In this document: in pieces, positions 35,368-45,459 of the stretch
How positions within the stretch are numbered: the stretch's first letter is position 1
Layout of the letters: each line of letters opens with the position of its first letter
Assembly: GCA_033807695.1 (NCBI GenBank)
Contig: CM066304.1
Location: 2,666,001-2,730,000, forward strand
Source: Daedaleopsis sinensis
Lineage: Eukaryota; Basidiomycota; Agaricomycetes; Polyporales; Polyporaceae
Reading direction: 5' to 3'
Length of the DNA stretch: 64,000 nt
The notes under the pieces: generated by a model
The model's database searches: none
What the model was told of the DNA's origin: nothing
Seen by the model: only the letters and a program-made list of their open reading frames with translations
Translations under genes and position numbers: made by a program

Positions 35368-35593
35368 TGTAAGCCCGCTCATCGCGCGCTTACAACGCGT
35401 GTCTTGTTTGCATCTTTAGACGCCTGATACATATACTTCCGCGAAGCTCTGGATTGCTTTCCTCAGTCTTACTGAAAGCAATCCAGGTACGTAACATACC
35501 GCCCCGCATGTATATTCCTCAGTCTTACTGAAAGCAATCCAGGATCTGTTCGTGTTCTGTTCCTGAGTGTTTCCGGCAGTCAGCCGGCTTCCA
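35368..35593 (+). repeat. 5' LTR
   Basis: 226 bp, TG at the start and CA at the end, base for base the same as the 3' LTR by eye. It contains a 28-bp direct repeat (TTCCTCAGTCTTACTGAAAG... at about 35459 and 35514) and a 13-bp-stem hairpin (CTGGATTGCTTTC against GAAAGCAATCCAG). Confidence 0.93.
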
Positions 35594-36099
35594 CTTTTTT
35601 TTGAACATCGTTCAATACCGGATTTCGCTTCGTTGGCTCACCGCTGGTCGAGGGAACCAGCCTGTGAGCACTCCGCCGATACCCGCTGCCCAGACTCGCA
35701 GCCCTGCCGTCGTTACAGCTGTCGCCGCCTGCTAGTCGAACACGGGGACGTGTTCGAGCTCAGGCTCTTCTGTCCTTTCTGCTGTTACTGCCGTTCGCCC
35801 ATCTTTCGGACGAAGAACTCCGTGTCGAGCTCATCGACCACGCCGAAGAAGTCGAAGCAGGAGTTGAGACGCCGTGGGACCTAGATCTCGAACCGCTTAG
35901 TGAGCTGTCTTCGTTGTCTTCAGCCGCCTTGTCAACGCACCCCCCCACGTCGCCAACCCCACATCTGTCTCGACCTCCATCCCCTTCTTCGCCGTTCTCG
36001 CTGTCCTCTTCCGACTCCGAATCCGCACGCTGGGTCCGACCCGCATATCGAACCAACTCTACGCATACAGTCACGCATACACCCACGCATATATCCAAC

Positions 36100-38859
36100 A
36101 TGCCTCCCGCCGAAGCCACCGTTGTCCTGAATAAGCAAGGAAAGAGCGCTCCTGCTCTTGGCGAGGGCAAAATCTCTGTTGCATCCCTCGTTGCCTGGGA
36201 AAACGCCTCCGAACGCTATTTCCGGGTCAAGACGACCGCCGCCAACGCCAAGGTCTCCACCTCTGCCCTCCAAATCGAGAACAAGCTCGTTTCGGAGTGG
36301 TATGAAAACGACTTCGCGCGTTTCGACGTCATGACCTGGACCGAGTTCACGAAGGCGCTTCGCGAGCGTTTCCTGGCTCCGAACTGGGACAGGGCCATAC
36401 ACACGCAGATATTCAACTTGAAGCAACCCGAGGATCAATCGTTCGACGACTTCGTTCACGCTGTTGAAGTCCTCAACACCCGTCTCAAAGGGTCGCCACT
36501 CAAGTTCAAGGACGACGGCCTTCGCCTCGTCTTATCCGCAAACGCTCACAGCTCGCTTCATAATCTCATGAACAAGTCTATCGACGATCAGACCGAATAC
36601 GTCGCCTGGAAAAACCTCATGTCCAGGGCGGACGTCACACGCCGCTCTCAGATCATCGACACCAACCAGCGAATCAACGCTAAGCTGTCCGACCGCTCCG
36701 CGTCTTCCAAGTCCTCGCTGCCTTACAAGGCGAAGGTCGTCATACAAACCCCCGGCGCCGCCTCGAGCTCCAGGGAGAACACGGACAACGACCGTCCCGC
36801 CGCGTTGACCGAAGACGAAAAGCGCCTCCTCGGAAAGCATGAGGGGTGTTTCAAATGCCGAAGGTTCTACGTGTTCCATCGTGGACGCGCGTGCCCGACG
36901 GGGTTCCCCAAACGCTCCGAATGCAAGCCGCTCACAGAAGCTGCGGCCACGGCGGCTCGCAACCTCCACCTCGCATCCAAGGGGAAGGAGAACAAGGTAG
37001 TCGTCGTCGCCTCCGTCGACGCGCTGGACAACGAGGACGACTACTATGTCGTTGGGTCTTCCACTGTCGCTGCTGTGTCTGGAGGTTCCCCTGCGCGTGC
37101 TGCTACCACTGGTGTCTTAGGCGGAGGGTCTGACTCCGAAATGTGCGTTACCTCGCTTGTTGCGCCACACACCATCCTGCCCGCCCGTATCTCTTCCTCC
37201 TCTACGTTCTCCCGGTTGTATCACATGCTGATCGACGGGGGATCCTCTGCAGTTCTGATTAGACGCGATGTCGTCGAAGCCTCGAATCTCCGCATTCACT
37301 CCATGAAACCTTTCCAACTCGGCAACGCGTGGGGATCTGGGCAGAAGGAGAGTTCGGAGTGGGTTAAGCTGTCGATAAATCTGGACGATAATTCGTGGTC
37401 CTCTATTTCCTGTCGCGCGATTGTTGTGGACTCTCTTTGTGCTCCTGTACTCCTCGGAAAACCTTTTCTCAAATCGAATTGTATTGTTGAAGATCACGAT
37501 GCGGGGACGTTAATCGACAAACGTTCTGGTCGTAACCTCCTCGGGAGTCCCCTCCCGCGCGAGCCCCTGCCCCGCACACTTCAACAAATTCGAGACGAGC
37601 GCGCTTCCCGACTACAAGCAGAGAAAGTGTCCCGCGAAACAAATCGCCTCGCGCACGACAGTTTCCTCAGCGAACTCAACAACCGCACGGCAGCACATTC
37701 CTCGAGCAAAGACTCCTCGGTTCCGGAGACCGCTGCGCGCGTGTGCGCGGCGGTCCGGTCTCGAGTGGAGCTTCTTGCGTTCCAGGAAAAACTCGGCTTC
37801 GAGAACACCTCTCTCAAGCTGGAGTACGCCGACCTCTTCCCAGCCGACATACCACATATCGACCGACTGCCGACGGACGTCTTCCACCGCTTCGAACTTA
37901 AAGATCCCAACATGGTCATCGCACGGCGACAATACGATTGCCCTAAGAAATACCGGGAGGTGTGGAGGACACTTCTGGACCAGCACCTCGAGGCAGGCCG
38001 GCTTCGCGAGTCGAGCAGCCCGTATGCTTCCCCGTCCTTCCTCATCCCCAAATCCGATCCTACCGCCATGCCTCGCTGGGTGAACGACTACCGAGCGCTG
38101 AATTCGAACACAGTTCCGGACATGCATCCGCTTCCGAAAATCAGCGACATTCTCGCCGACTGCGCTAAGGGGAAGATCTGGGGGAAACTCGACATGACCA
38201 ACTCTTTCTTTCAGACTCGTGTTCACCCGGACGACGTAAAGTACACTGCGGTGACTACCCCGTTCGGGTTGTACGAGTGGACGGTCATGCCGCAAGGTTG
38301 CAGGAACGCCCCATCAACTCATCAGCGTCGGATGTACTCGGCTCTGCGACCTTTCATCGGATCTATCTGCCATGTTTACCTGGACGACATCATCATCTGG
38401 TCGTCTTCGCTCGCCGAACATCGGATCAACTGCCGAAAGATTCTCGACGCTCTGCGAGCCGCTTCTCTCTTTGTTTCGGACAAGAAGACTAGCTTGTTCT
38501 TGACTGAAGTAGACTTCTTGGGCCACCACATCTCTGCCCGGGGAGTCGAGGCCGACGTAAAGAAAGTCGACAAAATCGTAAATTGGCCGACTCCTCGCTC
38601 TACCGCGGACGTCCGAGCCTTTCTGGGTCTGGTGCGCTATGTGGCTAGCTTTCTGCCGAATCTCGCGGACTACACTACGGTTCTCACCCCCTTGACTACG
38701 AAGGACGCCGAGGCTGATTTTCCCACTTGGACATCATCTCACGCCGCTGCCTTCGAATCAATCAAGCAACTTGTCATCTCCAGGGAGTGTCTGACGACGA
38801 TTGATCACGAGAATATGGGGAACAACCACATTTTCGTTTCTTGCAAGTTGCGACGCTAG
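36100..38859 (+). CDS. retrotransposon Gag-protease-reverse transcriptase (first part of gag-pol)
   Basis: The frame opens at the ATG at 36100 (919 codons); an open stretch upstream has only non-ATG codons. Gag occupies about 1-240 (WTEFTKALRERFLAP is a Ty3-type capsid motif). A zinc knuckle-like C-x2-C-x6-H-x4-C follows near 36847. The protease has LIDGGSS at 37228-37248, with Asp-Gly-Gly where Asp-Ser/Thr-Gly is usual. Reverse transcriptase shows SSPYASPSFLIPK, KLDMTNSFFQT and the catalytic YLDD (38377-38388). The frame ends in TAG at 38859, just past the tether to RNase H (LTTIDHENMGNNHIFVS), although the protein clearly continues in the next frame. Confidence 0.9.
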   Translation: MPPAEATVVLNKQGKSAPALGEGKISVASLVAWENASERYFRVKTTAANAKVSTSALQIENKLVSEWYENDFARFDVMTWTEFTKALRERFLAPNWDRAIHTQIFNLKQPEDQSFDDFVHAVEVLNTRLKGSPLKFKDDGLRLVLSANAHSSLHNLMNKSIDDQTEYVAWKNLMSRADVTRRSQIIDTNQRINAKLSDRSASSKSSLPYKAKVVIQTPGAASSSRENTDNDRPAALTEDEKRLLGKHEGCFKCRRFYVFHRGRACPTGFPKRSECKPLTEAAATAARNLHLASKGKENKVVVVASVDALDNEDDYYVVGSSTVAAVSGGSPARAATTGVLGGGSDSEMCVTSLVAPHTILPARISSSSTFSRLYHMLIDGGSSAVLIRRDVVEASNLRIHSMKPFQLGNAWGSGQKESSEWVKLSINLDDNSWSSISCRAIVVDSLCAPVLLGKPFLKSNCIVEDHDAGTLIDKRSGRNLLGSPLPREPLPRTLQQIRDERASRLQAEKVSRETNRLAHDSFLSELNNRTAAHSSSKDSSVPETAARVCAAVRSRVELLAFQEKLGFENTSLKLEYADLFPADIPHIDRLPTDVFHRFELKDPNMVIARRQYDCPKKYREVWRTLLDQHLEAGRLRESSSPYASPSFLIPKSDPTAMPRWVNDYRALNSNTVPDMHPLPKISDILADCAKGKIWGKLDMTNSFFQTRVHPDDVKYTAVTTPFGLYEWTVMPQGCRNAPSTHQRRMYSALRPFIGSICHVYLDDIIIWSSSLAEHRINCRKILDALRAASLFVSDKKTSLFLTEVDFLGHHISARGVEADVKKVDKIVNWPTPRSTADVRAFLGLVRYVASFLPNLADYTTVLTPLTTKDAEADFPTWTSSHAAAFESIKQLVISRECLTTIDHENMGNNHIFVSCKLRR

Positions 38860-40816
38860 TGACTACCGTACTGGAGCCTTGCTGTCTTATGGGCCCACTC
38901 TGGAGTCTGCACGTCCAGTCGCTTTCGACTCTATGCAGTTGAAGGCCGCCGAATTGAATTACCCGGTCCACGAGAAGGAACTTCTCGCAATCGTCCGCGC
39001 GCTCAAGAAATTCCGAGTCGACCTGCTTGGCGTCCCTTTTACCGTGTACACCGACCACCGGACGTTGGAGAACTTCCACAAACAACGCGACCTCTCTCAT
39101 CGACAGGCCCGGTGGCAAGAGTTCCTCGCACAATACGACTTCCGCATTCAGTACATCAAGGGCGAGGACAATGTCGCTGCAGATGTTCTCTCTCGAGCTG
39201 ACCTTGTCGATCCCCTTGTTTGCGCGGGCGTCTTCGATCTGCATGCCGCTACTCGAGCCTTGCGACATTGCGACCCGACCACTAGCCCTGCGACAGCCTC
39301 CGCGGTTACCTCTCGTCTCCGCGTTTCCACAGATCCTGCCTGGCTGGACGCTATTCGATCGGGTTACGCAAACGACAAGTGGTGCACCAACTTGCGCGCA
39401 AGCGTCGGCGAGCTGGGCATCCGCGAAACCGATGGGTTGCTGTTTGTGGGCGACCGCTTGGCTATTCCGCGCGTGCCTAAGGTGCGCGAGGCTCTGTTCC
39501 GCTGTGCGCACGACGACCTCGGACACTTCGGTTTCGACAAGTCATACGGTGCACTTCGCGACGTCTATTACTGGCCGGGCATGAGGAAGGAACTCGAGCA
39601 ACTATATATCCCTTCCTGCGACGACTGCCAACGAAATAAATCGCCTACAACACGCCCGCCCGGACCGCTCCACCCTCTGCCTGTTCCAGACCGTCGAGGG
39701 ATCTTGATTTCTATTGACTGGATCGGACCGCTTCCCGAAGACTCAGGCTTCAACTCGGTGTCCTCTGTGACCGATCGCATCGGCGCAGACGTTCGTTTTA
39801 TCCCTACTCGCACAGACGCCACCGCAGAAGACTACGCTGTCCAATTCTTCGACTACTGGTACTGTGAGAACGGTCTTCCACTGGAAATCATATCCGACCG
39901 GGACAAGCTCTTCGTGTCCAAGTTCTGGAAAGCGCTGCACAAATTGACCGGTGTCAAGGTCAAAATGTCCACCGCCTTCCATCCCGAGACCGACGGCTCC
40001 TCCGAACGGACGAATAAAACTGTCGTTCAGGCCTTGCGGTACCACGTAGCGCGGAATCAAACCGGTTGGGTGCGCGCTCTCCCACACGTCCGCTTCGCGA
40101 TCATGAACACGTTGAACGACGCTACCAAGTTTTCCCGTTTCCAACTTCATCTCGGTCGCTCCCCTCTCCTTATTCCTCCCCTCCTCGACGCCGACTGCGC
40201 TGTAGCTCGCGACGCCTTCGGAGACGATGCCCTGCGTGCGGCTGAACTTATTCGCGCCCTCGACACCGATGTCATGGAGGCTCAGGATAACTTGCTGTCT
40301 GCGAAGGTGTCTCAGGCCGCTTCTGCGAACAAACACCGCGCACCGGACCCTCAGTACAAGGTCGGCGATCTGGTCATGCTGTCTACATTCCATCGTCGTC
40401 GCGCCTACATGCAAAGAGGAGACAATCGTGTCGCCAAATTCATGTGCAGGTTCGACGGCCCTTATCAAGTTCTTGAGGCCTTTCCAGCTTCTTCTGTCTA
40501 CACACTCGATCTACCGGACTCTATGAACATCCTTCCGAAATTCCACGTCTCCCTGCTGAAACCCTATCACCCTAACGATGACGACGCTTACCCTTCTCGC
40601 GCTCACCCTCGCCCGGGACCGATCGTCACGGAGGACGGCTCGGAGGAGCACGAAGTCGACGAGATCCTTGACCATCAACGCCGCGGGCGCGGCTACCGCT
40701 TCCTAGTGCGGTGGAAAGGCTACGGCGCTGGCGACGACGAATGGTTATCCGGCAGCTTGTGTCGTAATCTCGCTGCTTTGGATCGTTATTGTGCTCTCCA
40801 TAATTTGTCTTTGTGA
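38801..40816 (+). CDS. retrotransposon RNase H-integrase-chromodomain (second part of gag-pol)
   Basis: This frame is +1 relative to the upstream one and has no ATG near its start; meaningful sequence begins at about 38848 with CDASDYRTGALLSYG, the RNase H start. RNase H continues through HEKELLAIVRALKKF and TDHRTL. Integrase has an HHCC zinc module (HDDLGHFGFDK ... CDDCQ) and the D,D,E core (SIDWIGPLP, SDRDKLFVSKFW, HPETDGSSERTN). A GPY-type region (FMCRFDGPYQVLEAF) leads to a chromodomain (VDEILDHQRRGRGYRFLVRW, then KGYGAGDDEW), which in chromoviruses can direct insertion to modified histones. It ends with TGA at 40816. Confidence 0.9.
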   Translation: MITRIWGTTTFSFLASCDASDYRTGALLSYGPTLESARPVAFDSMQLKAAELNYPVHEKELLAIVRALKKFRVDLLGVPFTVYTDHRTLENFHKQRDLSHRQARWQEFLAQYDFRIQYIKGEDNVAADVLSRADLVDPLVCAGVFDLHAATRALRHCDPTTSPATASAVTSRLRVSTDPAWLDAIRSGYANDKWCTNLRASVGELGIRETDGLLFVGDRLAIPRVPKVREALFRCAHDDLGHFGFDKSYGALRDVYYWPGMRKELEQLYIPSCDDCQRNKSPTTRPPGPLHPLPVPDRRGILISIDWIGPLPEDSGFNSVSSVTDRIGADVRFIPTRTDATAEDYAVQFFDYWYCENGLPLEIISDRDKLFVSKFWKALHKLTGVKVKMSTAFHPETDGSSERTNKTVVQALRYHVARNQTGWVRALPHVRFAIMNTLNDATKFSRFQLHLGRSPLLIPPLLDADCAVARDAFGDDALRAAELIRALDTDVMEAQDNLLSAKVSQAASANKHRAPDPQYKVGDLVMLSTFHRRRAYMQRGDNRVAKFMCRFDGPYQVLEAFPASSVYTLDLPDSMNILPKFHVSLLKPYHPNDDDAYPSRAHPRPGPIVTEDGSEEHEVDEILDHQRRGRGYRFLVRWKGYGAGDDEWLSGSLCRNLAALDRYCALHNLSL

Positions 40817-40911
40817 TTTTATCTCTCCCCTACCCCTGCGCTGCAACCCCCTCCATCTCCCCTCCCTCACATTGTTCCTACCCCGTGTCTTTTCTTCGAA
40901 AGCTGGGAGAG

Positions 40912-41137
40912 TGTAAGCCCGCTCATCGCGCGCTTACAACGCGTGTCTTGTTTGCATCTTTAGACGCCTGATACATATACTTCCGCGAAGCTCTGGATTG
41001 CTTTCCTCAGTCTTACTGAAAGCAATCCAGGTACGTAACATACCGCCCCGCATGTATATTCCTCAGTCTTACTGAAAGCAATCCAGGATCTGTTCGTGTT
41101 CTGTTCCTGAGTGTTTCCGGCAGTCAGCCGGCTTCCA
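40912..41137 (+). repeat. 3' LTR
   Basis: Same length and sequence as the 5' LTR, preceded by the purine-rich tract and followed by the CAAAT duplication at 41138-41142. Confidence 0.93.
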
Positions 41138-41142
41138 CAAAT

Positions 41143-41748
41143 CTAGGCAAGAGGATTCAACCGACATACCAGCGATAATGCCGAGGTCGTAATAACGTGG
41201 GCATGATGAGTGGGTGTTACACTGTGTTACATACTAATAAACAACAGTATTGAAAGTGAAACACAAGCGGGATGCAGACATTCAAAGAGCACGAGCGTCG
41301 AGAGGCTGCGTCGAGGTTGTAAAGAGCGAAGAGACCGGGTGAGAGGCTCGGAATGCTGAGTGAGCGTCGGGGCGGGGCGGGGATCTGTTCGGGGCGAGCG
41401 TGTACACGACCAGTACTTACTAGTGTACAAGAGGTCACGGCCTTGCTGAGGATATGTAGGACCAACACACCAGCCACTCGTGCAAGGCGGGTAAATATCT
41501 GCTCGTCCTCCAAGGTTAGTAGCAGAGGAGAAAACGAGACGGCGATTGAGACTATGGGCACTAGTACTGTTTTCTTCGCTTTTTGACCGCGGACGCAAGA
41601 TGTGGAATATTTGACAGGTCTACACAAACGAGTCGAACGCTCACCGAGGAATATCCCCTTGCAAAGAAGGAAGAAGGCGAGCGAGTTCGATTCCACGGAC
41701 TCCGGAGCTACGGGTCAGACGAACGGGACTCGGCAGCGCAGTCGATGT
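41143..41748. other. intergenic, weak ORF only
   Basis: This is flanking DNA between the retroelement and the COQ3 3' end. A minus-strand open frame (41227-41696) has no ATG at its beginning and no recognised family. Confidence 0.4.
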
Positions 41749-43113
41749 CTATTCCAGCGGGCGGCGCACCCAGAACACATAGTTAGCAGCCTCCCCCCAC
41801 ACGCGCGCGCCCGGCGCGCCCCTGGGCACGAGCACCCACTCCCCCGTCCACGGCACGTACACCAGCCCGCGCGTCTCCGCCTCCGTGCGCGCGGGCACGC
41901 CCCCGTAGAGGCGCGAGATCCACGGCCGCGGCACCGGCGTAGTTTGAGCAGAGGCAGCGGTGGGGGCGGCACAGTCCGCGTGGCGGAAGAAGCCGAGGAG
42001 CTCGTCGGGGTTGATGTACTTGGCGTGCGTGTGCGTGCCCGGGGCGACGAGCCGCAGGAGGTGCTCCGCGGCGAAGATGGTCAGGAAGTACGACAGCGGC
42101 GAGCGCGCGATGGTCGACAGGAAGAGGTGGCCTCCAGGCTAAAGGTAAACAGGCAAAAGGGGTGCGGTCGGGCGACAGAGCAAGCGCACGCGCAAGAGCG
42201 AAAGCACCAGGATCAGCGACGAGGGGGAGAAGGAGGGAGATGGGGGCACGCACCTTCACGAGCGCGGCGCAGTTCGCGAGGAACGCGCGCGGGTGGTCGA
42301 CGTGCTCGATCACCTCCATCGCGCACACGACGTCAAACGAGCGCGCGCCGCGCTCCGCCAGCAGGTCCTCGACAGCGGTGTGCCGGTACGCGAGCGACCC
42401 CTCCCTCTTCACCGCCCTCGTCCCCTGCCCCTGCAGTGCGAGCGCGGGGTCCGCCGCAGCGTGCAAAGACGCGATCGCGATGTTGGACGCGGACGCGTCG
42501 ATGCCGAGCGTCCGGCCCCCCAGCCGCGCGAGGGTCTGCCGCAAGGTAGTCAAGGTAGTCGTGTGTATGTGGAGGAGTTGGTATTTTCACGTGTGAGCGA
42601 CGGGGGCAAGGAGGTCGTGGACTCGCAGACGCACCTCGCTCAGGAGCCCGCCGCCGCAGCCGACGTCGAGCACGTCCATGCCCGCGAGCGGCCGGACCTC
42701 GTCCACGTCCTCGTCTCCGTCTCCGTCCTCCCTCTGCGTCTCCAGCTGTGTGTGCGTGTGCGTGCATGTCAGTGCGGCGCATAAACACCCGGGCGACAGG
42801 GCGACGGGCCCGTGAATGAGAGGAGGGGGCGGGGGGCACGCACCACCTTCTGGCGCACGAAGCCGACGCGGACGGGGTTCATGCGGTGCAGCAGCCCGTA
42901 CTCGCCGCGCTCGTCCCACCAGAGCTGCGAGAGCCGCGAGAAGTGCGCGACCTCCTCCGCGTTCACGCTCGACATGGACGGGGACGCCACACTGGCACTA
43001 GTGCTGGTAGACGGCGGGGTGTGCGTGTGCAGGCGGGCGGCCGCATGGCGGCGACAGCGTGAGGAGCGGAGGACGGTTTGTCGGGTGTTCTTGGCCGCAG
43101 AGAGCATAGACAT
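41749..43113 (-). CDS. COQ3: ubiquinone biosynthesis O-methyltransferase Coq3
   Basis: SAM-dependent methyltransferase of the mitochondrial inner membrane that performs the two O-methylations of coenzyme Q synthesis. Four exons (42844-43113, 42635-42745, 42254-42535, 41749-42138) join in phase to 350 aa. The N-terminus is Arg/Ser/Ala-rich without acids, a typical mitochondrial targeting sequence. Then come EEVAHFSRLSQLWWDERGEY and LHRMNPVRVGFVR, hallmark segments of UbiG/Coq3. SAM motif I is VLDVGCGGGLLSE, with GIDASASNI and EVIEHVDHP following. HLFLSTIARSPLSYFLTIFA and the terminal NYVFWVRRPLE complete the match. The Tyr-poor, Gly/Arg-rich loops are normal for this GC-rich genome. Confidence 0.95.
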
Positions 43114-43612
43114 GGAGCTGCTAGCAGAGGCGGGCGTGCAAGGAACGACAAGATGAGTGTGGTAGCAGAGCACGAACACGGAACAGACTGTAGACTTGTA
43201 CGTGGTAGCGCCGCGTTCAAACGCACACTCGCGACTTACAGACGCGTCGCATAGGCGCTTCGGAAATATCCGGACAGCATGGAGCTTGCCAGTGCACACC
43301 ACCCACTCGAAGTATGAACCAGCGTGAAGATGCTGAGATTTTGAGACTACAGTACACAGCCGTGCTAATGCTACAAGTATACGCGCGAGACGTCCCGGAT
43401 ATACGCGATTAAAAAGGGAGAAAGCGTGATGGAATGGAGGTATGTCTGGCGAATGACCAGGTACTTGGTCCGTGACAGCAAGATGAGAGCGACGCGGGCA
43501 GGACTAAGGAGTATATCGTTACACATTATGTGGGGGGATCCCCTTCGTGGCGTTCGTTCTCGGCGAGCAGGGAGAAGGGGAAGGGATAAGGCAGCGTGGA
43601 TGCGAAGGGCGA
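43114..43612. other. intergenic
   Basis: This holds the COQ3 promoter and the 3' flank of the hexose transporter. Nothing else is supported. Confidence 0.45.
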
Positions 43613-45377
43613 TTACGCCTTGTCGCTCCCGACATGGTCGTCGTGCCGCGTGTCGTCGACCTTAACGTCGCCGACGTGCGCGTCCTGGGCGATGAGCTCG
43701 CGGCGGTAGCTGACGGACGTGCGGGGCGTCGAGTTCTGGTAGAGGAGGTCGATCTGCTCGAGCGACAGGCCCTTCGTCTCGGGGATGAAGAAGTAGGTGA
43801 AGACGAAGCAGCCCGCGCAGGTCGCGCCCCAGATGAAGAACACCTTGACGCCGAGGTTCGCGTTGCCCTTGCCGGGGTTGACGAGGTAGGGGGTGGCGTA
43901 TGCGATTGCCCAGTTCCACAGCCTATACACAGATCCGAGTTAGCAAGTGCGTGTCGTGTTATATGCGATATGGAACTTACCAGTTAGACGCGACGGAGAG
44001 CGACATCGCCTTGGCGCGGACATTGAGAGGGAAGATCTCGCCGGTGATGACCCAGGCGATGGGTCCCCAGGTGGAGGCAAAGCCAGCGATGTAGATGCAG
44101 ACGAGCGCAACGAGCGCATTCTGGCCGGACTTGTTGTCCGCGGAAACAGTGACACCGATGATCGCGACGAGAAACTCGCACGTGCACATCAAGATAGCAC
44201 CCCATAGAAGGAGGGAGCGGCGTCCGAACCTCTCGATGCCCCACATGCCCGGGAGCGTCATGACCACGTTGACGATGTTCGTGACGACCTGGATGAGGAA
44301 GGGATTTGAAATGCCCGCGTTCTTGAAGAACGTAACGCCGTCTAGAAACAAACAATGAGCTACATTGTCGATTGAGGAGAGTGGGTACTCACAGTAGAAG
44401 ATGAAGTTGATGCCAGTGAGTTGCTGCCATCCTTGGATGAATATACCCGACAAGGTACGGAGAAGAATCTTGTTGTGCGTGTGCTTGAAGCAGTCGAGGT
44501 AAGAGCTCTCGCCGTGCTTCTGTTCTTCCTCCAAAGCGGCGCGAATGTCGTGAATCTCACTCTGCACCTCAGGATCGTCTTTCGGAAGGGAGGTGAGACG
44601 GGAGAGGGCTCGGGCAGCCTGCTCGTATCTGCCCTTCTTGACGAGCCACCGAGGCGACTCGGGCAAGTAGAACATGCCGACGGAGAGGACGAAGGCCCAT
44701 ATGAACTGGAGGGCGATGGGGATTCGCCATGCAGAATGGTCCTGGCGACCCTTGGTCGCGTTGTTGACGATGGAGGCGAGCAGAAGACCGATGGTGATGG
44801 CCCATTGGTAGCCAGAGACAACGGCGCCGCGGATCCATTTGGGAGAGCACTCGGACTGGTACATGGGGACGAGGGTTGAAACGAGGCCAACGCCAATGCC
44901 GGCGAAGACACGACCGACGACGAAGGTGGCCATGTTAAGGCCTCCGGTTTGGAGGGCGACACCGAAGGAGAAGACCAAGCATGCGAGGATGATACCGACA
45001 CGACGGCCAAGGATATCGGCTGCGGGTGCTCCAAGGAGGGCACCTATGGTGTAGATGCATCAGCGACTGACACTGTTAGGTACGGGGTTGTGCAGGTACT
45101 GACCGAAGAAGGTACCGGCGGAGAGGATGGAGACTACGAGAGACTCCTTGTTAGAGGGGAGGTAGTAGCCGAGAGGGAGGTGGTCGGGATCGGTGGTGGT
45201 TGTGCCGAATGTGCGCAACCAGTCGTCCATCTGGATGATGCCTGAGATGGTTCCGGTGTCGTAACCAAAGAGGATACCACCAAAGGCGGCGAAGGCGGTC
45301 ATGGCGATACCGGCGAATTTGTTTTTGGCACCGGAGACACCGATGCCTCCGCCTGCAGCGACTGGACCTCCTGGCAT
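43613..45377 (-). CDS. hexose transporter (MFS sugar porter)
   Basis: Plasma-membrane sugar:proton symporter or facilitator of the major facilitator superfamily. Four exons (45104-45377, 44393-45043, 43981-44341, 43613-43922) join in phase to 531 aa, the usual length, with about 12 membrane segments. Family signatures are GGILFGYDTGTISGI in TM1, DILGRRVG after TM2, FVVGRVFAGIGVGLVSTLVP, the PESPRWLVKKGRY loop, GWQQLTGINFIFYY in TM7, ERFGRRSLLLWG, and the C-terminal FIPETKGLSLEQID. The motif set is that of fungal glucose/hexose transporters (Hxt, Ght, MstA type). The cytoplasmic tail is short and His/Asp-rich. A TATA box stands 76 bp before the start. Substrate preference and affinity cannot be told from sequence. 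Confidence 0.93.
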
Positions 45378-45452
45378 AGTGAGAGAGGGTGTGAGTGGTT
45401 TGAAAGAGGTGTGCGGGGGATGGGATGGCGAATGGGGAGACGAGGCGGGCCA

Positions 45453-45459
45453 TTATATA
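45453..45459 (-). promoter_or_regulatory. TATA box of hexose transporter
   Basis: TATATAA on the minus strand, 76 bp before the ATG at 45377, surrounded by GC-rich DNA. Confidence 0.6.

Larger units (their letters stand above)
35368..41137 (+). mobile_element. Ty3/gypsy chromovirus LTR retrotransposon, full length
   Basis: A 5770-bp element with two identical 226-bp LTRs (TG...CA ends), 5-bp target duplications, a gag-pol reading frame and a purine-rich tract (GAAAGCTGGGAGAG, 40898-40911) just before the 3' LTR. The domain order is Gag, zinc knuckle, protease, reverse transcriptase, RNase H, integrase, chromodomain. RT before integrase defines Ty3/gypsy, and the C-terminal chromodomain defines a chromovirus. 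Identical LTRs imply recent insertion. One +1 frame change in pol (about 38841-38859) may have disabled this copy. No tRNA primer-binding site of the usual TGG type follows the 5' LTR. Confidence 0.95.

Noticed and set aside
35914..36099. Upstream extension of the retroelement gag frame
   Set aside because: The codon at 35914 is TTG. The first ATG in frame is at 36100, so the shorter Gag was used.
41227..41696. 159-codon minus-strand frame next to COQ3
   Set aside because: It does not start with ATG, matches no family I know and lies between a COQ3 stop and a retroelement.
41660..41710. B-box-like GAGTTCGATTCC suggesting a tRNA
   Set aside because: The flanks do not pair as a T-arm, and no A-box or acceptor stem is found upstream.
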